Assembly: GCF_040610475.1 (NCBI RefSeq) | Contig: NZ_JBEXMJ010000011.1 | Span: 213,533 to 277,532 of the forward strand | DNA: 64,000 bases | Direction of reading: 5' to 3' | From: Actinopolymorpha sp. NPDC004070 | GTDB lineage: Bacteria > Actinomycetota > Actinomycetes > Propionibacteriales > Actinopolymorphaceae | In this document: in pieces, positions 9,082-17,916 of the stretch | Position numbering within the stretch: position 1 is the stretch's first letter | Layout of the letters: every line of letters starts with the position of its first letter | Translations under genes and position numbers: made by a program | Notes under the pieces: model-generated | What the model saw: only the letters and a program-made list of their open reading frames with translations | Told to the model about the DNA's origin: nothing | The model's database searches: none

Positions 9082-11841
9082 ATGGAGCCAGACCGGTCGG
9101 CGACGAAGGTCATGCCGGACGAAGCAGGACAGATCGTTCAGACCGTGCCGTCCACCGGCCAGGCCGTGCGCGCGGTCCTCACCGACGGACGGGTCGTGGA
9201 GCTGCGTCCCCTCGGGCCGGACGACCTCGACGACCTCGTGCGGCTCCACCAGGACCTTCCCGAACGCGACACCTACCTTCGGTTCTTCACCACCCACCCG
9301 GTCGGTCTGCCCGAGCTCCTCGGTCAGCTCGTCCGGCCCGGCGACGCCCACCGGCTCACCGTCGGCGCGTTCGCCGGGCAGGCTTCGGGGCACCAGCTGA
9401 TCGGCGCCGCCCACTGCGAGGTGTTGTCGGACCCGGCCGAGGCCGAGGTCGCGATCGTGGTCGACCACCGGCAGCAGGCGCACGGCCTGGGCACGCTGCT
9501 GCTGGAGCATCTCGCCTCCGCGGCCCGGCGGCGCGGAGTACGCCGGTTCGTGGCCGAGGTGCTCACCGAGAACGCCGCCATGGTGCGGGTGTTCCGCGAC
9601 GCGGGGCTGCCGATGACGATGCGACTGGAGGGTTCGTCGTACCTCGTGACCCTCCGGCTGGTCGAGGGCGCCACCAGCTACGCGGCCGCGGTCGGCGAAC
9701 GCGAACGCCTCGCCGACGTGGCCAGCCTGGGCGCCCTGCTGCGGCCGAAGGCCGTCGCGGTCGTCGGCGCCGGCCGCCGGCCGGAGTCCGTGGGGCACGC
9801 CGTCCTGGCCAACCTACTGGCCGGCGGCTACACCGGCGCCGTGCACGCGGTCAACCCGCATGCCGACGTGGTGGCCGACGTCCGGTGCGTCCCCTCCGCC
9901 CGCGACCTTCCGGCCGGCGTCGACCTGGCAATCCTCTGCGTACCGGCCGCGGCCGTCGCCCAGGCGGCGGAGGAATGCGGCGAACGCGGTGTCCGCGCGC
10001 TGGTCGTCATCACCTCCGGCGTGACCGACCATCCAGAACTCGCGGACGCGCTGCGGGCCGCGGTGCGCAAGTACGGCATGCGGATGGTCGGCCCCAACTG
10101 CCTCGGTGTGATCAACACCGCCGAGGACGTCCGGCTGAACGCGACGTTCGCCCGCGGCCCCGCACCCGCCGGGCGGGTCGGCGTCGTCACCCAGTCGGGC
10201 GGTGTGGGGATTGCGCTGCTGGAACAGTTCGCCGCCGTGGAGCTCGGCGTCTCCAGCCTGGTGTCGACCGGCGACAAGTTCGACGTGAGCAGTAACGACC
10301 TGTTGATGTGGTGGCAGCGCGACGAAGCCACGGACCTGGCCGTGATCTACGTGGAGTCGTTCGGAAATCCCCGCAAGTTCGGCGTGCTGGCGCGCGCGCT
10401 GGCCGCGCGCAAGCCGGTGTTGGCAGTACGAACGGGCACCAGCGAGGTCGCCCGGCGGGCTGCCGCCTCGCACACGGCCGCGTCCGCGACCCCGGCGGTC
10501 AACCGGGACGCGTTGTTCGACCAGGCCGGCGTCCTCGCGATGGACCACCTGAGCGACGTCGTGGCCACCGCGTGCGTGCTCAGCTGGCAGCCGCTGCCGA
10601 CCGGCAACCGGGTCGCGGTGATCGGCAACGTGGGCGGGATCGGCGTCCTCGCCGCCGACGCCTGCGCGCGCCAGGGGCTTACCCTTCCCGACCTGAACGA
10701 GGTCACCCGGGCCGAACTCCGCGCGCTGCTGCCGCCGACCGCCAGCCTGCGCAACCCGGTCGACACCACCGCGGACGTTCCCGACGAGATCTTCCACCGG
10801 TGTGTGCGGGCGGTGCTGGACGACCCTGGTGTGGACGCGGTTCTGGTCCTGACGGCACCGACCGCGGTGACCGACCCGCTGCCCAGGCTGGCCGACGAGG
10901 TGCCGTGGGAGCTCGGCCTGCCGGTCGTCGCGGTCCGCGTCGGGCAGACGGCGGTGGTCGACGCGCTGCACCCCACCGACCCCGCCGCGGGGCGGCCGGT
11001 GCCGGTGTTCAGCGATCCCGCGCACGCCGCGGTCGCGTTGGGCAAGGCGTTGAGGTACGGCAGCTGGCGCGCGCGTCCGGCCGGGACCGTGCCCGACCTG
11101 CCGAACGTCGACGTCGACGCCGCCCGCGCTCTGGTGGCGGAGTTCCTCACCGCCCATCCCGACGGCGGCTGGCTGGACCCCGAACTCGTGGTCACGCTGC
11201 TCGGGCACGTCGGCCTGCCGGTCGCCGGCGTCCGGGTCGTGCGGAACGCCGACGAGGCGGTGGCGGCCTTCCACGAGTGCGGCCGGCCGGTGGCGCTGAA
11301 GGCCGCGGCGGCGGACGCCCTGCACAAGAGCCGGGCCGGCGGGGTGCTGCTGGGCCTGTCCGACGAGGCTGCCGTACGCCACAGTTTCGACATACTGCGG
11401 GAGCGGTTCGGCCCGGCGCTGACCGGCGTCGTCGTCCAGCCGATGGCCGCGCCCGGGCGGGAGCTTCTGGTGGGGGTGAGCAGCGACCCGACGTTCGGCC
11501 CGCTGGTGGCGTTCGGACTGGGCGGGGTCGACACCGACCTCGTCGGCGACCGTACGTACCGGATGGTGCCGCTCACCGACCTCGACGCCCGCGAGATGCT
11601 GACCGCGCTGCGGGCGGGGCCGGCGCTGTTCGGGGAGAACGCCGACCCCCGGCTGGACACCGACGGCATCGTCGAGGTGCTGCTGCGCGTCGGCCGGCTC
11701 GCCGAACTCGTGCCCGAGGTCGCCGAGCTCGACCTGAACCCGGTCGTCGCGACCACCGCCTCCTGTGTGGTGGTGGACGCGCGGGTGCGGCTCGCGCCGG
11801 CCGAGCCCGGTGACCCCTTCCTGCGCCGGCTGCGCACCTGA
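9082..11841 (+). CDS. GNAT acetyltransferase fused to NDP-forming acyl-CoA synthetase (PatA-type)
   Basis: A 919-residue protein with a GNAT domain (about residues 30-200) followed by the CoA-binding, succinyl-CoA-ligase-like and ATP-grasp domains of NDP-forming acyl-CoA synthetases. This N-terminal GNAT order matches the Streptomyces PatA type of protein lysine acetyltransferase, which controls acetyl-CoA synthetase; the E. coli enzyme has the reverse order. The His of the SHTAA motif (residue 464), at the position phosphorylated in active acyl-CoA ligases, is still present, so ligase activity is not excluded. The ATG at 9082 has a GGAG site five bases upstream; the open frame extends back to 8965 over the divergent promoter region. 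The protein is soluble and is probably a regulator of central acyl-CoA metabolism. Confidence 0.88.
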   Translation: MEPDRSATKVMPDEAGQIVQTVPSTGQAVRAVLTDGRVVELRPLGPDDLDDLVRLHQDLPERDTYLRFFTTHPVGLPELLGQLVRPGDAHRLTVGAFAGQASGHQLIGAAHCEVLSDPAEAEVAIVVDHRQQAHGLGTLLLEHLASAARRRGVRRFVAEVLTENAAMVRVFRDAGLPMTMRLEGSSYLVTLRLVEGATSYAAAVGERERLADVASLGALLRPKAVAVVGAGRRPESVGHAVLANLLAGGYTGAVHAVNPHADVVADVRCVPSARDLPAGVDLAILCVPAAAVAQAAEECGERGVRALVVITSGVTDHPELADALRAAVRKYGMRMVGPNCLGVINTAEDVRLNATFARGPAPAGRVGVVTQSGGVGIALLEQFAAVELGVSSLVSTGDKFDVSSNDLLMWWQRDEATDLAVIYVESFGNPRKFGVLARALAARKPVLAVRTGTSEVARRAAASHTAASATPAVNRDALFDQAGVLAMDHLSDVVATACVLSWQPLPTGNRVAVIGNVGGIGVLAADACARQGLTLPDLNEVTRAELRALLPPTASLRNPVDTTADVPDEIFHRCVRAVLDDPGVDAVLVLTAPTAVTDPLPRLADEVPWELGLPVVAVRVGQTAVVDALHPTDPAAGRPVPVFSDPAHAAVALGKALRYGSWRARPAGTVPDLPNVDVDAARALVAEFLTAHPDGGWLDPELVVTLLGHVGLPVAGVRVVRNADEAVAAFHECGRPVALKAAAADALHKSRAGGVLLGLSDEAAVRHSFDILRERFGPALTGVVVQPMAAPGRELLVGVSSDPTFGPLVAFGLGGVDTDLVGDRTYRMVPLTDLDAREMLTALRAGPALFGENADPRLDTDGIVEVLLRVGRLAELVPEVAELDLNPVVATTASCVVVDARVRLAPAEPGDPFLRRLRT

Positions 11842-11868
11842 GTCACCGTCCGGTCGGGGAGGAGTCAC

Positions 11869-13128
11869 GTGGCCGATTCCGAGTACGACGTGGTGGTGGT
11901 CGGCGCCGGCATGGCCGGCCTGGTGGCCGCCCTGGATCTGGTCGCCGCCGGTCGTACGGTCACCGTGCTCGAACGTCAGGAGCGTCCGGGCGGCCGGGTC
12001 ACCTCCGACCACCGGTCCGGGTTCACCCTCGACCGCGGCTTCCAGGTGCTGAACACGTCCTATCCGCAGGTGCGGCGACGGCTCGACCTGCCGGCGCTCG
12101 ACCCGCGTCCGTTCAACGCCGGTGCGCTGGTGCGGTACGCCGAGAAGCTGCACCGGCTGGGAGACCCGCGCTGCCACCCGGGCGCCCTGCCCGACATGAT
12201 CGGCTCGAGTCTGCTGCCGTGGCAGGCGAAGCTCGCGCTGGCCGCGTACTCCGCCGACGTCGGGTTCGCGCCCCTACGCCGGCTGCTGCAGGCGAAGGAG
12301 ACCACGGCCGCGGAGTCGCTGGCTCGGCGCCGGCTCGCCGGTCCCGCGGTGGAGAGGTTCCTGCGCCCGTTCCTGTCCGGCGTACTCGCCGAGGACCAGC
12401 TCACCACCTCCAGCAGGTTCGTCGACCTGGTGTGGCGCAGCTTCGTCCGCGGCACCGTCATCGTCCCTGCCGCCGGTATGGGAGCGATCCCAGCTCAGCT
12501 GGCGGCCCGGCTTCCCGCCGGCACGCTCCGTACGGGTGTCGAGGTCGAGCAGGTGACGCCCGGGCTCGTCCGGTCTGACGGGCAGGAGGTGCGTCCGCGC
12601 GCCGTCGTGGTGGCCACCGACCCGGCGACCGCGGGAAAGCTCCTGCCCCGCTTGAGGATTCCGCCCATGCGCGGGCTCACGACCTACTACCACGCGGCGT
12701 CCGAACCACCGCTTGCCGAACCCACGCTGCTGCTCGACGGCGCCGACGACCGGATGATCGTCAATTCCGTCGTACTCACCGCGACCGCGCCGTCGTACTC
12801 CACCGACGGCAGGGCGCTGATCTCCACCTCCGTCCTCGGACCGACCGGTCGCGACGGCGGTGCGCCCCCGGACGAGGCGGAGATCCGGCCGAAGCTGTCC
12901 GCGCTGTACGGCGTACCCACCGACGGGTGGGACCACGTCGAGACCACTGTGGTCCGTGAGGCGCTGCCGGCCGCCCCGCCCCCGCTCGGCGACCTGCGCA
13001 AGCCCGTCGACCTCGGCGAGGGATTGTTCGTGGCCGGCGACCACCGAGACACTCCGTCCACGCAGGGTGCGATGGCCAGCGGCACCCGCGCGGCTCGTGC
13101 CGTTCTGCGTCACCTCGGCGACGGCTGA
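11869..13128 (+). CDS. FAD-dependent oxidoreductase, amine oxidase/protoporphyrinogen oxidase-like
   Basis: A 419-residue flavoprotein. The N-terminus carries the dinucleotide-binding fingerprint VVVVGAGMAGLVAA (about residues 5-18) followed by a LERQERPGGR segment, the second FAD signature of the monoamine oxidase/phytoene desaturase superfamily. The C-terminus has the matching FAD-contact region (LFVAGDHRDTPSTQGAMASG). The substrate cannot be deduced: relatives oxidise amines, porphyrinogens or carotenoid precursors. The GTG start is preceded by a strong GGGGAGGAG site. It sits 27 bases after the PatA-like gene on the same strand and may be co-transcribed with it. Confidence 0.85.
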   Translation: MADSEYDVVVVGAGMAGLVAALDLVAAGRTVTVLERQERPGGRVTSDHRSGFTLDRGFQVLNTSYPQVRRRLDLPALDPRPFNAGALVRYAEKLHRLGDPRCHPGALPDMIGSSLLPWQAKLALAAYSADVGFAPLRRLLQAKETTAAESLARRRLAGPAVERFLRPFLSGVLAEDQLTTSSRFVDLVWRSFVRGTVIVPAAGMGAIPAQLAARLPAGTLRTGVEVEQVTPGLVRSDGQEVRPRAVVVATDPATAGKLLPRLRIPPMRGLTTYYHAASEPPLAEPTLLLDGADDRMIVNSVVLTATAPSYSTDGRALISTSVLGPTGRDGGAPPDEAEIRPKLSALYGVPTDGWDHVETTVVREALPAAPPPLGDLRKPVDLGEGLFVAGDHRDTPSTQGAMASGTRAARAVLRHLGDG

Positions 13129-13198
13129 CCATCCATTCCAGGCCGGTTCAGGCCGACCTCGGCTCCGTCCTCACCGGTTCGCCGGCGGGGTGCCTACA

Positions 13199-15118
13199 GT
13201 GCCGAGAGTGCCGAACGAGCGAACCGACGAGGCGACCGACGCGATCCCGGTGATCGAATCGCACGAGGTTGCCGCGCCACCGGAATGGGCCCTGCTCCAA
13301 CGTGAACTGCTGGCGGCCTCGGAGGAGGCCGCGCTGGAGTTCGTCGACAGGTACGCACGCCCGGACGGCACCCTGCCGTGGCGGGAGTCCTGGCCGGGGA
13401 TGGACGGCTCGGACGACCCGTACGAGGGGTTCCAGGGACTGCCGATGCTGTACCTCCTCGGCGGGCGTACCGAACTCCTCACCCTCGCGCGCCGCCAGTG
13501 GGACGCGGTCACCTGGCAGTGGACGGAGTACGGCCAGATCCACCGCGAGTTCGACGCGTACTACGACTGGATGCACCACGGCGAGGCGAACAACCTCCTG
13601 TACCTGCTGGCGCTCGCCGACCCGACGAGTGTGAAGGAACGGCAGCGGGCCGTGCGGTTCGCCGGCTTCTACACCGGCGAGGACCCCGAGGCGGCGAACT
13701 ACGATCCTGCCCGGCGGCTGATCCGCTCCCCGCTGACCGGTTCACGGGGCCCGCGGTTCACCGTCACCGCCGAGGACTGGAGCACCCACCGCGAGGTGCT
13801 GGACAACTACCCGCCGCCGTTCGAGGACCTGCCGGGTGTCGACGGGCCGACGTGCCCATGGACCGACGACGCGACGTACGCACGCATCCTGGACCGGATG
13901 AACGCCCGGATGACCCGCGGCGACGTACCGCTGAACCTCACCGCGACAAGCCTGTTGACGCACGCGTATCTGTTCACCGGGGACGTTCGGTACCGCGACT
14001 GGGTGCTGGACTACCGCGCCGCCTGGCAGGAGCGGGCCGAGCGCAACGGCGGCTTGCTTCCGGACAACGTGGGGCCCGACGACGTGATCGGGCAGTACAT
14101 GAACGGCGCGTGGTGGGGTGGCTACTACGGCTGGCGCTGGCCGCACGGCGCTCACCAGATCCTCGAGGCGGTGGCTATCGCCTGCACCAACGGGGTTCTG
14201 CTCGGCGGGACCCTTTCGCAACTGGACCTGATTCGTTCCCAGCTCGACGCGTTGTGGAACCTCGGGCGCGACGACGACAGCGGAGCGGGCGGTCGGCTGG
14301 TGCCGCACCGGCATGTCAACTCCGGCTGGACGGACTACCGCGGGCCCGATGCGCGCGTGCCCGTCGCGTGCTGGAGTCTCAGCCACGCGGCGGAGGATCT
14401 CGACCGGGTGCTCCGGTTGCCGGGATCGGCGGAGTGGGGTACGCCGACGGACCGGATCGCCAAGGCCAACGGCGCCGCCAACAGCGAGCACTGGTTCGCG
14501 TACGTGCACGGGGCCAACCCCGACTACCCCACGGAGATTCTGGCCACCAACCAACGTCAGCTTCGCGATCGGCTGGAGCGGATCCGTCGCGACGACGGTG
14601 ACCCGGCGGAGTGGGACGTCCACCACTGGCAGGACATGAGCCCGGTCTTCGCCGAGGGGCTCGTGCAGACGATGTTCGGCGCGCCGCTGCACGTCTACCA
14701 CGGTGGGCTGCAGTTCGCGACCGTTCGGTACTTCGACCACGTCGCGCGGCGTCCCGGCCTGCCGCCGGACGTGGCCGCCCTGGTGGAACACGTCGACGCC
14801 TCCTCGGTCACCGTGCAGGTGGTCAACTGTGGGGACGAGGAAGGGCGCGAGGTGGTCGTGCAGGCGGGCGGGTTCGGCGAGCACCACTTCGAGTCTGCGA
14901 CGGTGCTCGATGCGGACGCCGACGCTGACGCTGATCCTTGGCAAGTCGAGGTTGACAGTCGCTGGCTGCGCGTACGCCTGGGTCCGGGTGGACAGATCCG
15001 GCTGCGGCTTTCCATGCGACGCTTCGCCAACGATCCGTCGTACGACACGCCGTGGGTCAGCCGCGCCGACCAACCCGCCCTGATTCGCTCCCGCGCTCTC
15101 TCGGAGTTCGCCGAGTAA
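13199..15118 (+). CDS. large protein of unknown function, alpha/alpha-barrel-like
   Basis: About 639 residues with no signal peptide or membrane segments; I do not recognise a named family. The body is rich in aromatic and acidic clusters (YYDWMHHGEANNLLYLL, NGAWWGGYYGWRW) arranged in helical stretches like the six-hairpin glycosidase/lyase folds. The C-terminal 130 residues look beta-rich and contain a short Asp-Ala repeat (DADADADAD, near 14912-14938). Only GTG starts are available (13190, 13199, 13208); 13199 is a middle choice. It runs convergently into the HNH gene with one base between the stops. A sugar-acting enzyme is a guess from composition only. Confidence 0.7.
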   Translation: MPRVPNERTDEATDAIPVIESHEVAAPPEWALLQRELLAASEEAALEFVDRYARPDGTLPWRESWPGMDGSDDPYEGFQGLPMLYLLGGRTELLTLARRQWDAVTWQWTEYGQIHREFDAYYDWMHHGEANNLLYLLALADPTSVKERQRAVRFAGFYTGEDPEAANYDPARRLIRSPLTGSRGPRFTVTAEDWSTHREVLDNYPPPFEDLPGVDGPTCPWTDDATYARILDRMNARMTRGDVPLNLTATSLLTHAYLFTGDVRYRDWVLDYRAAWQERAERNGGLLPDNVGPDDVIGQYMNGAWWGGYYGWRWPHGAHQILEAVAIACTNGVLLGGTLSQLDLIRSQLDALWNLGRDDDSGAGGRLVPHRHVNSGWTDYRGPDARVPVACWSLSHAAEDLDRVLRLPGSAEWGTPTDRIAKANGAANSEHWFAYVHGANPDYPTEILATNQRQLRDRLERIRRDDGDPAEWDVHHWQDMSPVFAEGLVQTMFGAPLHVYHGGLQFATVRYFDHVARRPGLPPDVAALVEHVDASSVTVQVVNCGDEEGREVVVQAGGFGEHHFESATVLDADADADADPWQVEVDSRWLRVRLGPGGQIRLRLSMRRFANDPSYDTPWVSRADQPALIRSRALSEFAE

Positions 15119-15119
15119 C

Positions 15120-17273
15120 TCAGAACGGTGGCAGGTCATCCTCGACCGTCCTCGCACCGGCGGTGGCTGTTGCGGGCTCGGTTGGTGTCGCCGGGTCGGT
15201 GAGGGAGGGCGCCCGGCTGCTGTACTGCCGGCCGAAGGGGTCGGTGAGGGTGTGTTCGCCGGGCCCGGTCTGCTTCAGTTTCCAGTCGCGTTCGGTCTTG
15301 GCCTGGTGGTGGCGTGGGCACAGGGGTGCGATGTTGTCCACGCCGGTTTCCCCGCCGTCCCGGTGCTCGGTGTTGTGGTCCAGGTGGCAGGTAGCCGCCG
15401 GTCTTCTGCACGTCGTCCATACGCACCGCTGGTCGCGGGCAGCCACCAGCTCGGCTTGGAGTCCGCGCAGGAACCTCGCCGGTAGCGGATGCAGATGCAG
15501 TAACCGCCCCGTGACGGGATGGGTGATCCCTACGCTGAATCTGGCTTCGGGGTTGGTGAGGTTGTTCGCCACCAACCGCTCGGCCACCTCGGTGATGACG
15601 GGTCCGAACCCGCCGAGCTCCCCGGGCCGGGTGGACAGTCCCATCAGCGTGGTCAACGGGACGTTCAGCTGGATCTTGGCGCGCGTTCGGATCGGCCCCC
15701 AGCTCGGCTGCGAGGAGGACCAGGCCGGTGGTGGTGGTGGTGGTGGTGGTGGTGGTGGTGTCGAGTTGTCCGGTGGCGGGTCGGGTGGATCTGGTGGACC
15801 CGGTGGGTCGGCCGTCTCATCCGGTGGCCGGTTCTGCTGCGGGATCTGACCATCGGCCGAAGGCCCGGTCGCAGAAGCCGCACTCTCACCGGTTGCGCTG
15901 CTTCCGGCCACGTTCTCCCCGGCCACTTTCTCCCCGGCCACGTTCTCCCCGGCCACTTTCTCCCCGGCCACGTTCTCCCCGGCCACGTTCTCCCCGGCCG
16001 AGCCGCGGTCGGCGGCAAGGTGAGCTGCGGTGTCATGGACCGAGACGCCGGTCATCGCGGCGCCGCCGCACACCGTGCACGTGGCGACCGGCACAGGAGA
16101 ACAGTCGCCACACTCACACCAACTGTCGTGCAGATCATGGTCGGGGAACCGGTGAACACCACAGTGCCCCTGCCCTGCTTCGCCCTGCTCGGCTTCGCCC
16201 TGCGCAGACTGGTCCGGCTCGGCTTCGTCCTGCTCAGACTGATCCGGCTCGGCTCCGCACTGCTCGGCTCCGCACTGCTCGGCTCCGCACTGCTCGGCTC
16301 CGCACTGCTCGGCTTCGTCCTGCTCAGACTGGTCCTGCTCAGACTGGTCCTGTGCCGCTTGGCAGTGCTCAGAGTCTGCGTCCGCTGCGTCCTTCGCCGT
16401 CTTGGGCTGGGTCTGGCTTTGCCCGGTGTGGTTGTCAGTGACTGTAGGGGCGGAGCAGTCAACGATGTCGGCGGTGCCGGCGAGCAGGGAGTAGGCCACG
16501 TCTGCACGCAACTGGCTGAGGTTGCGGGGGTCGCCGCTGGACTTGACGGCCCGGGCGATGGCGTCGATGTAGCCGTACGCCTCGGCTGCCTGGTCCGCGG
16601 AGAGGCCGCGGATGGCGAGGTCGGCGACTCCGTCGACGGCAGGCCAGATCGCCACGTTGCGCCCGGTGCGAGCTTCCCGGTGACGTTTGGCGGCTGCTTC
16701 GGGGTCGGCCTTGACCACCTCGGCCTCCACCTTCGCGCGCAGCAGACCGCCGCGCAGTTCCAGCACCTTGGGGAAGATCGCGTCCTCGATCGCGCCCCAC
16801 AGGTGCGGTTTGGCGTCGGTGATCCGGTCCACGATGATGCGGACCTCGGGCAACTCCAGCCGCCCCGAGGCCAGCGCCTGCCGCACCCGGGGCAGCCGGG
16901 GAAGGGTGATGGCCAGCGTCAGGTACCAGTCGGCGTGATAGCCGGACCACCCCAGCAGCGACTCCAGGACGACCTGGGTCATCGAGTCCAGCTCGACACT
17001 GCGTTGCGCCGGCTCCTCCGGCATACCGGGGGCGGTGTGTGCCAACTCGTTCACATCGGACAGGCACTCGGCCTCAAGCCAGCTGATCAGCTTCCGGCGC
17101 GCCCTGACCAGCTCTTCCAGCTCGAACCCGTTACACAAAGCCCGGTCGACCGAGGCAACCAGCACAGCAAGCCGCGGCCCAGCCGGCATCTCCGCCAACC
17201 CCGCAGGCAGCACCCGGCGACGACCCGGGCCCCCACCCAAGTCGTCGCCGAAGAAACCACTGCCGTCGCTCAT
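15120..17273 (-). CDS. DUF222 / HNH endonuclease domain protein with low-complexity inserts
   Basis: A 717-residue member of the actinobacterial DUF222 (13E12-like) family. The N-terminal half (about residues 25-280) is the DUF222 domain. The C-terminus carries an HNH nuclease fold (CVWTTCRRPAATCHLDH, then DNIAPLCPRHHQAK) with zinc-binding Cys pairs. Between them lie about 200 residues of repeats: Gln/Glu/Cys-rich AEQCG units, GENVA/GEKVA pentads and a run of about 11 prolines. The family is multicopy in actinomycete genomes, and its role (possibly repair, or an intein or mobile-element remnant) is unknown. The ATG at 17273 is preferred to the frame-open position 17294. Convergent with the upstream unknown gene. 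Confidence 0.85.
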   Translation of the reverse strand: MSDGSGFFGDDLGGGPGRRRVLPAGLAEMPAGPRLAVLVASVDRALCNGFELEELVRARRKLISWLEAECLSDVNELAHTAPGMPEEPAQRSVELDSMTQVVLESLLGWSGYHADWYLTLAITLPRLPRVRQALASGRLELPEVRIIVDRITDAKPHLWGAIEDAIFPKVLELRGGLLRAKVEAEVVKADPEAAAKRHREARTGRNVAIWPAVDGVADLAIRGLSADQAAEAYGYIDAIARAVKSSGDPRNLSQLRADVAYSLLAGTADIVDCSAPTVTDNHTGQSQTQPKTAKDAADADSEHCQAAQDQSEQDQSEQDEAEQCGAEQCGAEQCGAEQCGAEPDQSEQDEAEPDQSAQGEAEQGEAGQGHCGVHRFPDHDLHDSWCECGDCSPVPVATCTVCGGAAMTGVSVHDTAAHLAADRGSAGENVAGENVAGEKVAGENVAGEKVAGENVAGSSATGESAASATGPSADGQIPQQNRPPDETADPPGPPDPPDPPPDNSTPPPPPPPPPPPAWSSSQPSWGPIRTRAKIQLNVPLTTLMGLSTRPGELGGFGPVITEVAERLVANNLTNPEARFSVGITHPVTGRLLHLHPLPARFLRGLQAELVAARDQRCVWTTCRRPAATCHLDHNTEHRDGGETGVDNIAPLCPRHHQAKTERDWKLKQTGPGEHTLTDPFGRQYSSRAPSLTDPATPTEPATATAGARTVEDDLPPF
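15727..15759. repeat. (GGT)11 trinucleotide run
   Basis: Eleven uninterrupted GGT triplets on the + strand, encoding the polyproline run of the HNH protein on the minus strand. It is a likely slippage site that changes the tract length without breaking the frame. Confidence 0.95.
15906..15996. repeat. six 15-bp tandem repeats within the HNH gene
   Basis: Alternating 15-base units (GGCCACGTTCTCCCC and GGCCACTTTCTCCCC on the + strand) encode the GENVA/GEKVA pentapeptide repeats of the HNH protein. The two unit types differ by one base and alternate, suggesting duplication of a two-unit block. Confidence 0.9.
16247..16311. repeat. four 15-bp tandem repeats encoding AEQCG
   Basis: Identical 15-base units (CTCGGCTCCGCACTG on the + strand) encode AEQCG repeats on the minus strand, inside a longer Gln/Glu/Asp/Ser-rich stretch spanning about 16170-16360. 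Regularly spaced cysteines in a low-complexity linker are unusual. Confidence 0.88.
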
Positions 17274-17916
17274 GCGTTCGATTCTACCCGACAAGATCGG
17301 CTAACTCTCGCCGGAAACCGCTTATCCACAAAGGGAATCTGCGCGACTTTTGTGCCGACGATTTCAGCGATCCGACCTACCCCGTCTCCATTGGAATCAG
17401 CCGGCGCGCTGGCCAGGACCTGTTTCGTAGACGTCGATGCCCCGAGAGAGGGCAGGCAACTGACGCAGGTCAACTGGCTGCTCAGGCAACTACGAGCCGC
17501 GCCGGACACCCTGCGGGTGGAGTCGTTGTGGCGTCGACCAGCACGCTCGGCACCAAACGGAACCGAGGACGGGGTTCGGCGATCGACTCGGTCCTTACCG
17601 CAGCGGACTCCTTCTACGGAAGGGTTCTGCGGAACCTGAAGGCGTGGACCCCTTCGCCCGCCAGGCTTCGCGATGTCGCAGAGGTCCCGACCGTCAGCCC
17701 GCCCTCACTTTCCAGTACCGCGATCTCCTCGCAAGACGGCGCCGGGCCGGCCGGCGCCGACAGCAGCGACGCCTCGGGCGGTTCGAATGGGTGGAGTACT
17801 GCACCGCCGGCGGCTGAAGGAGCCCACTCGGACGAGGAGTCCACGAAAGCTTCCGTCAACGACACAGGCGTGTGCGGCGATGGTTCGTACGAAGCCGAAT
17901 CCACCGACAGAGATCG
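17274..17916. other. 643-base stretch without a supported gene
   Basis: Short open frames exist on both strands, but none has a convincing ribosome site, family resemblance or the codon bias of neighbouring genes. The right part should hold the 3' untranslated region of the SUMF1-like gene and the left part the promoter of the HNH gene. I see no repeat, hairpin terminator or RNA gene. Confidence 0.6.

Noticed and set aside
15906..16311. Short regular repeats resembling a CRISPR array
   Set aside because: Units are 15 bases with no unique spacers and encode peptide repeats inside a gene.
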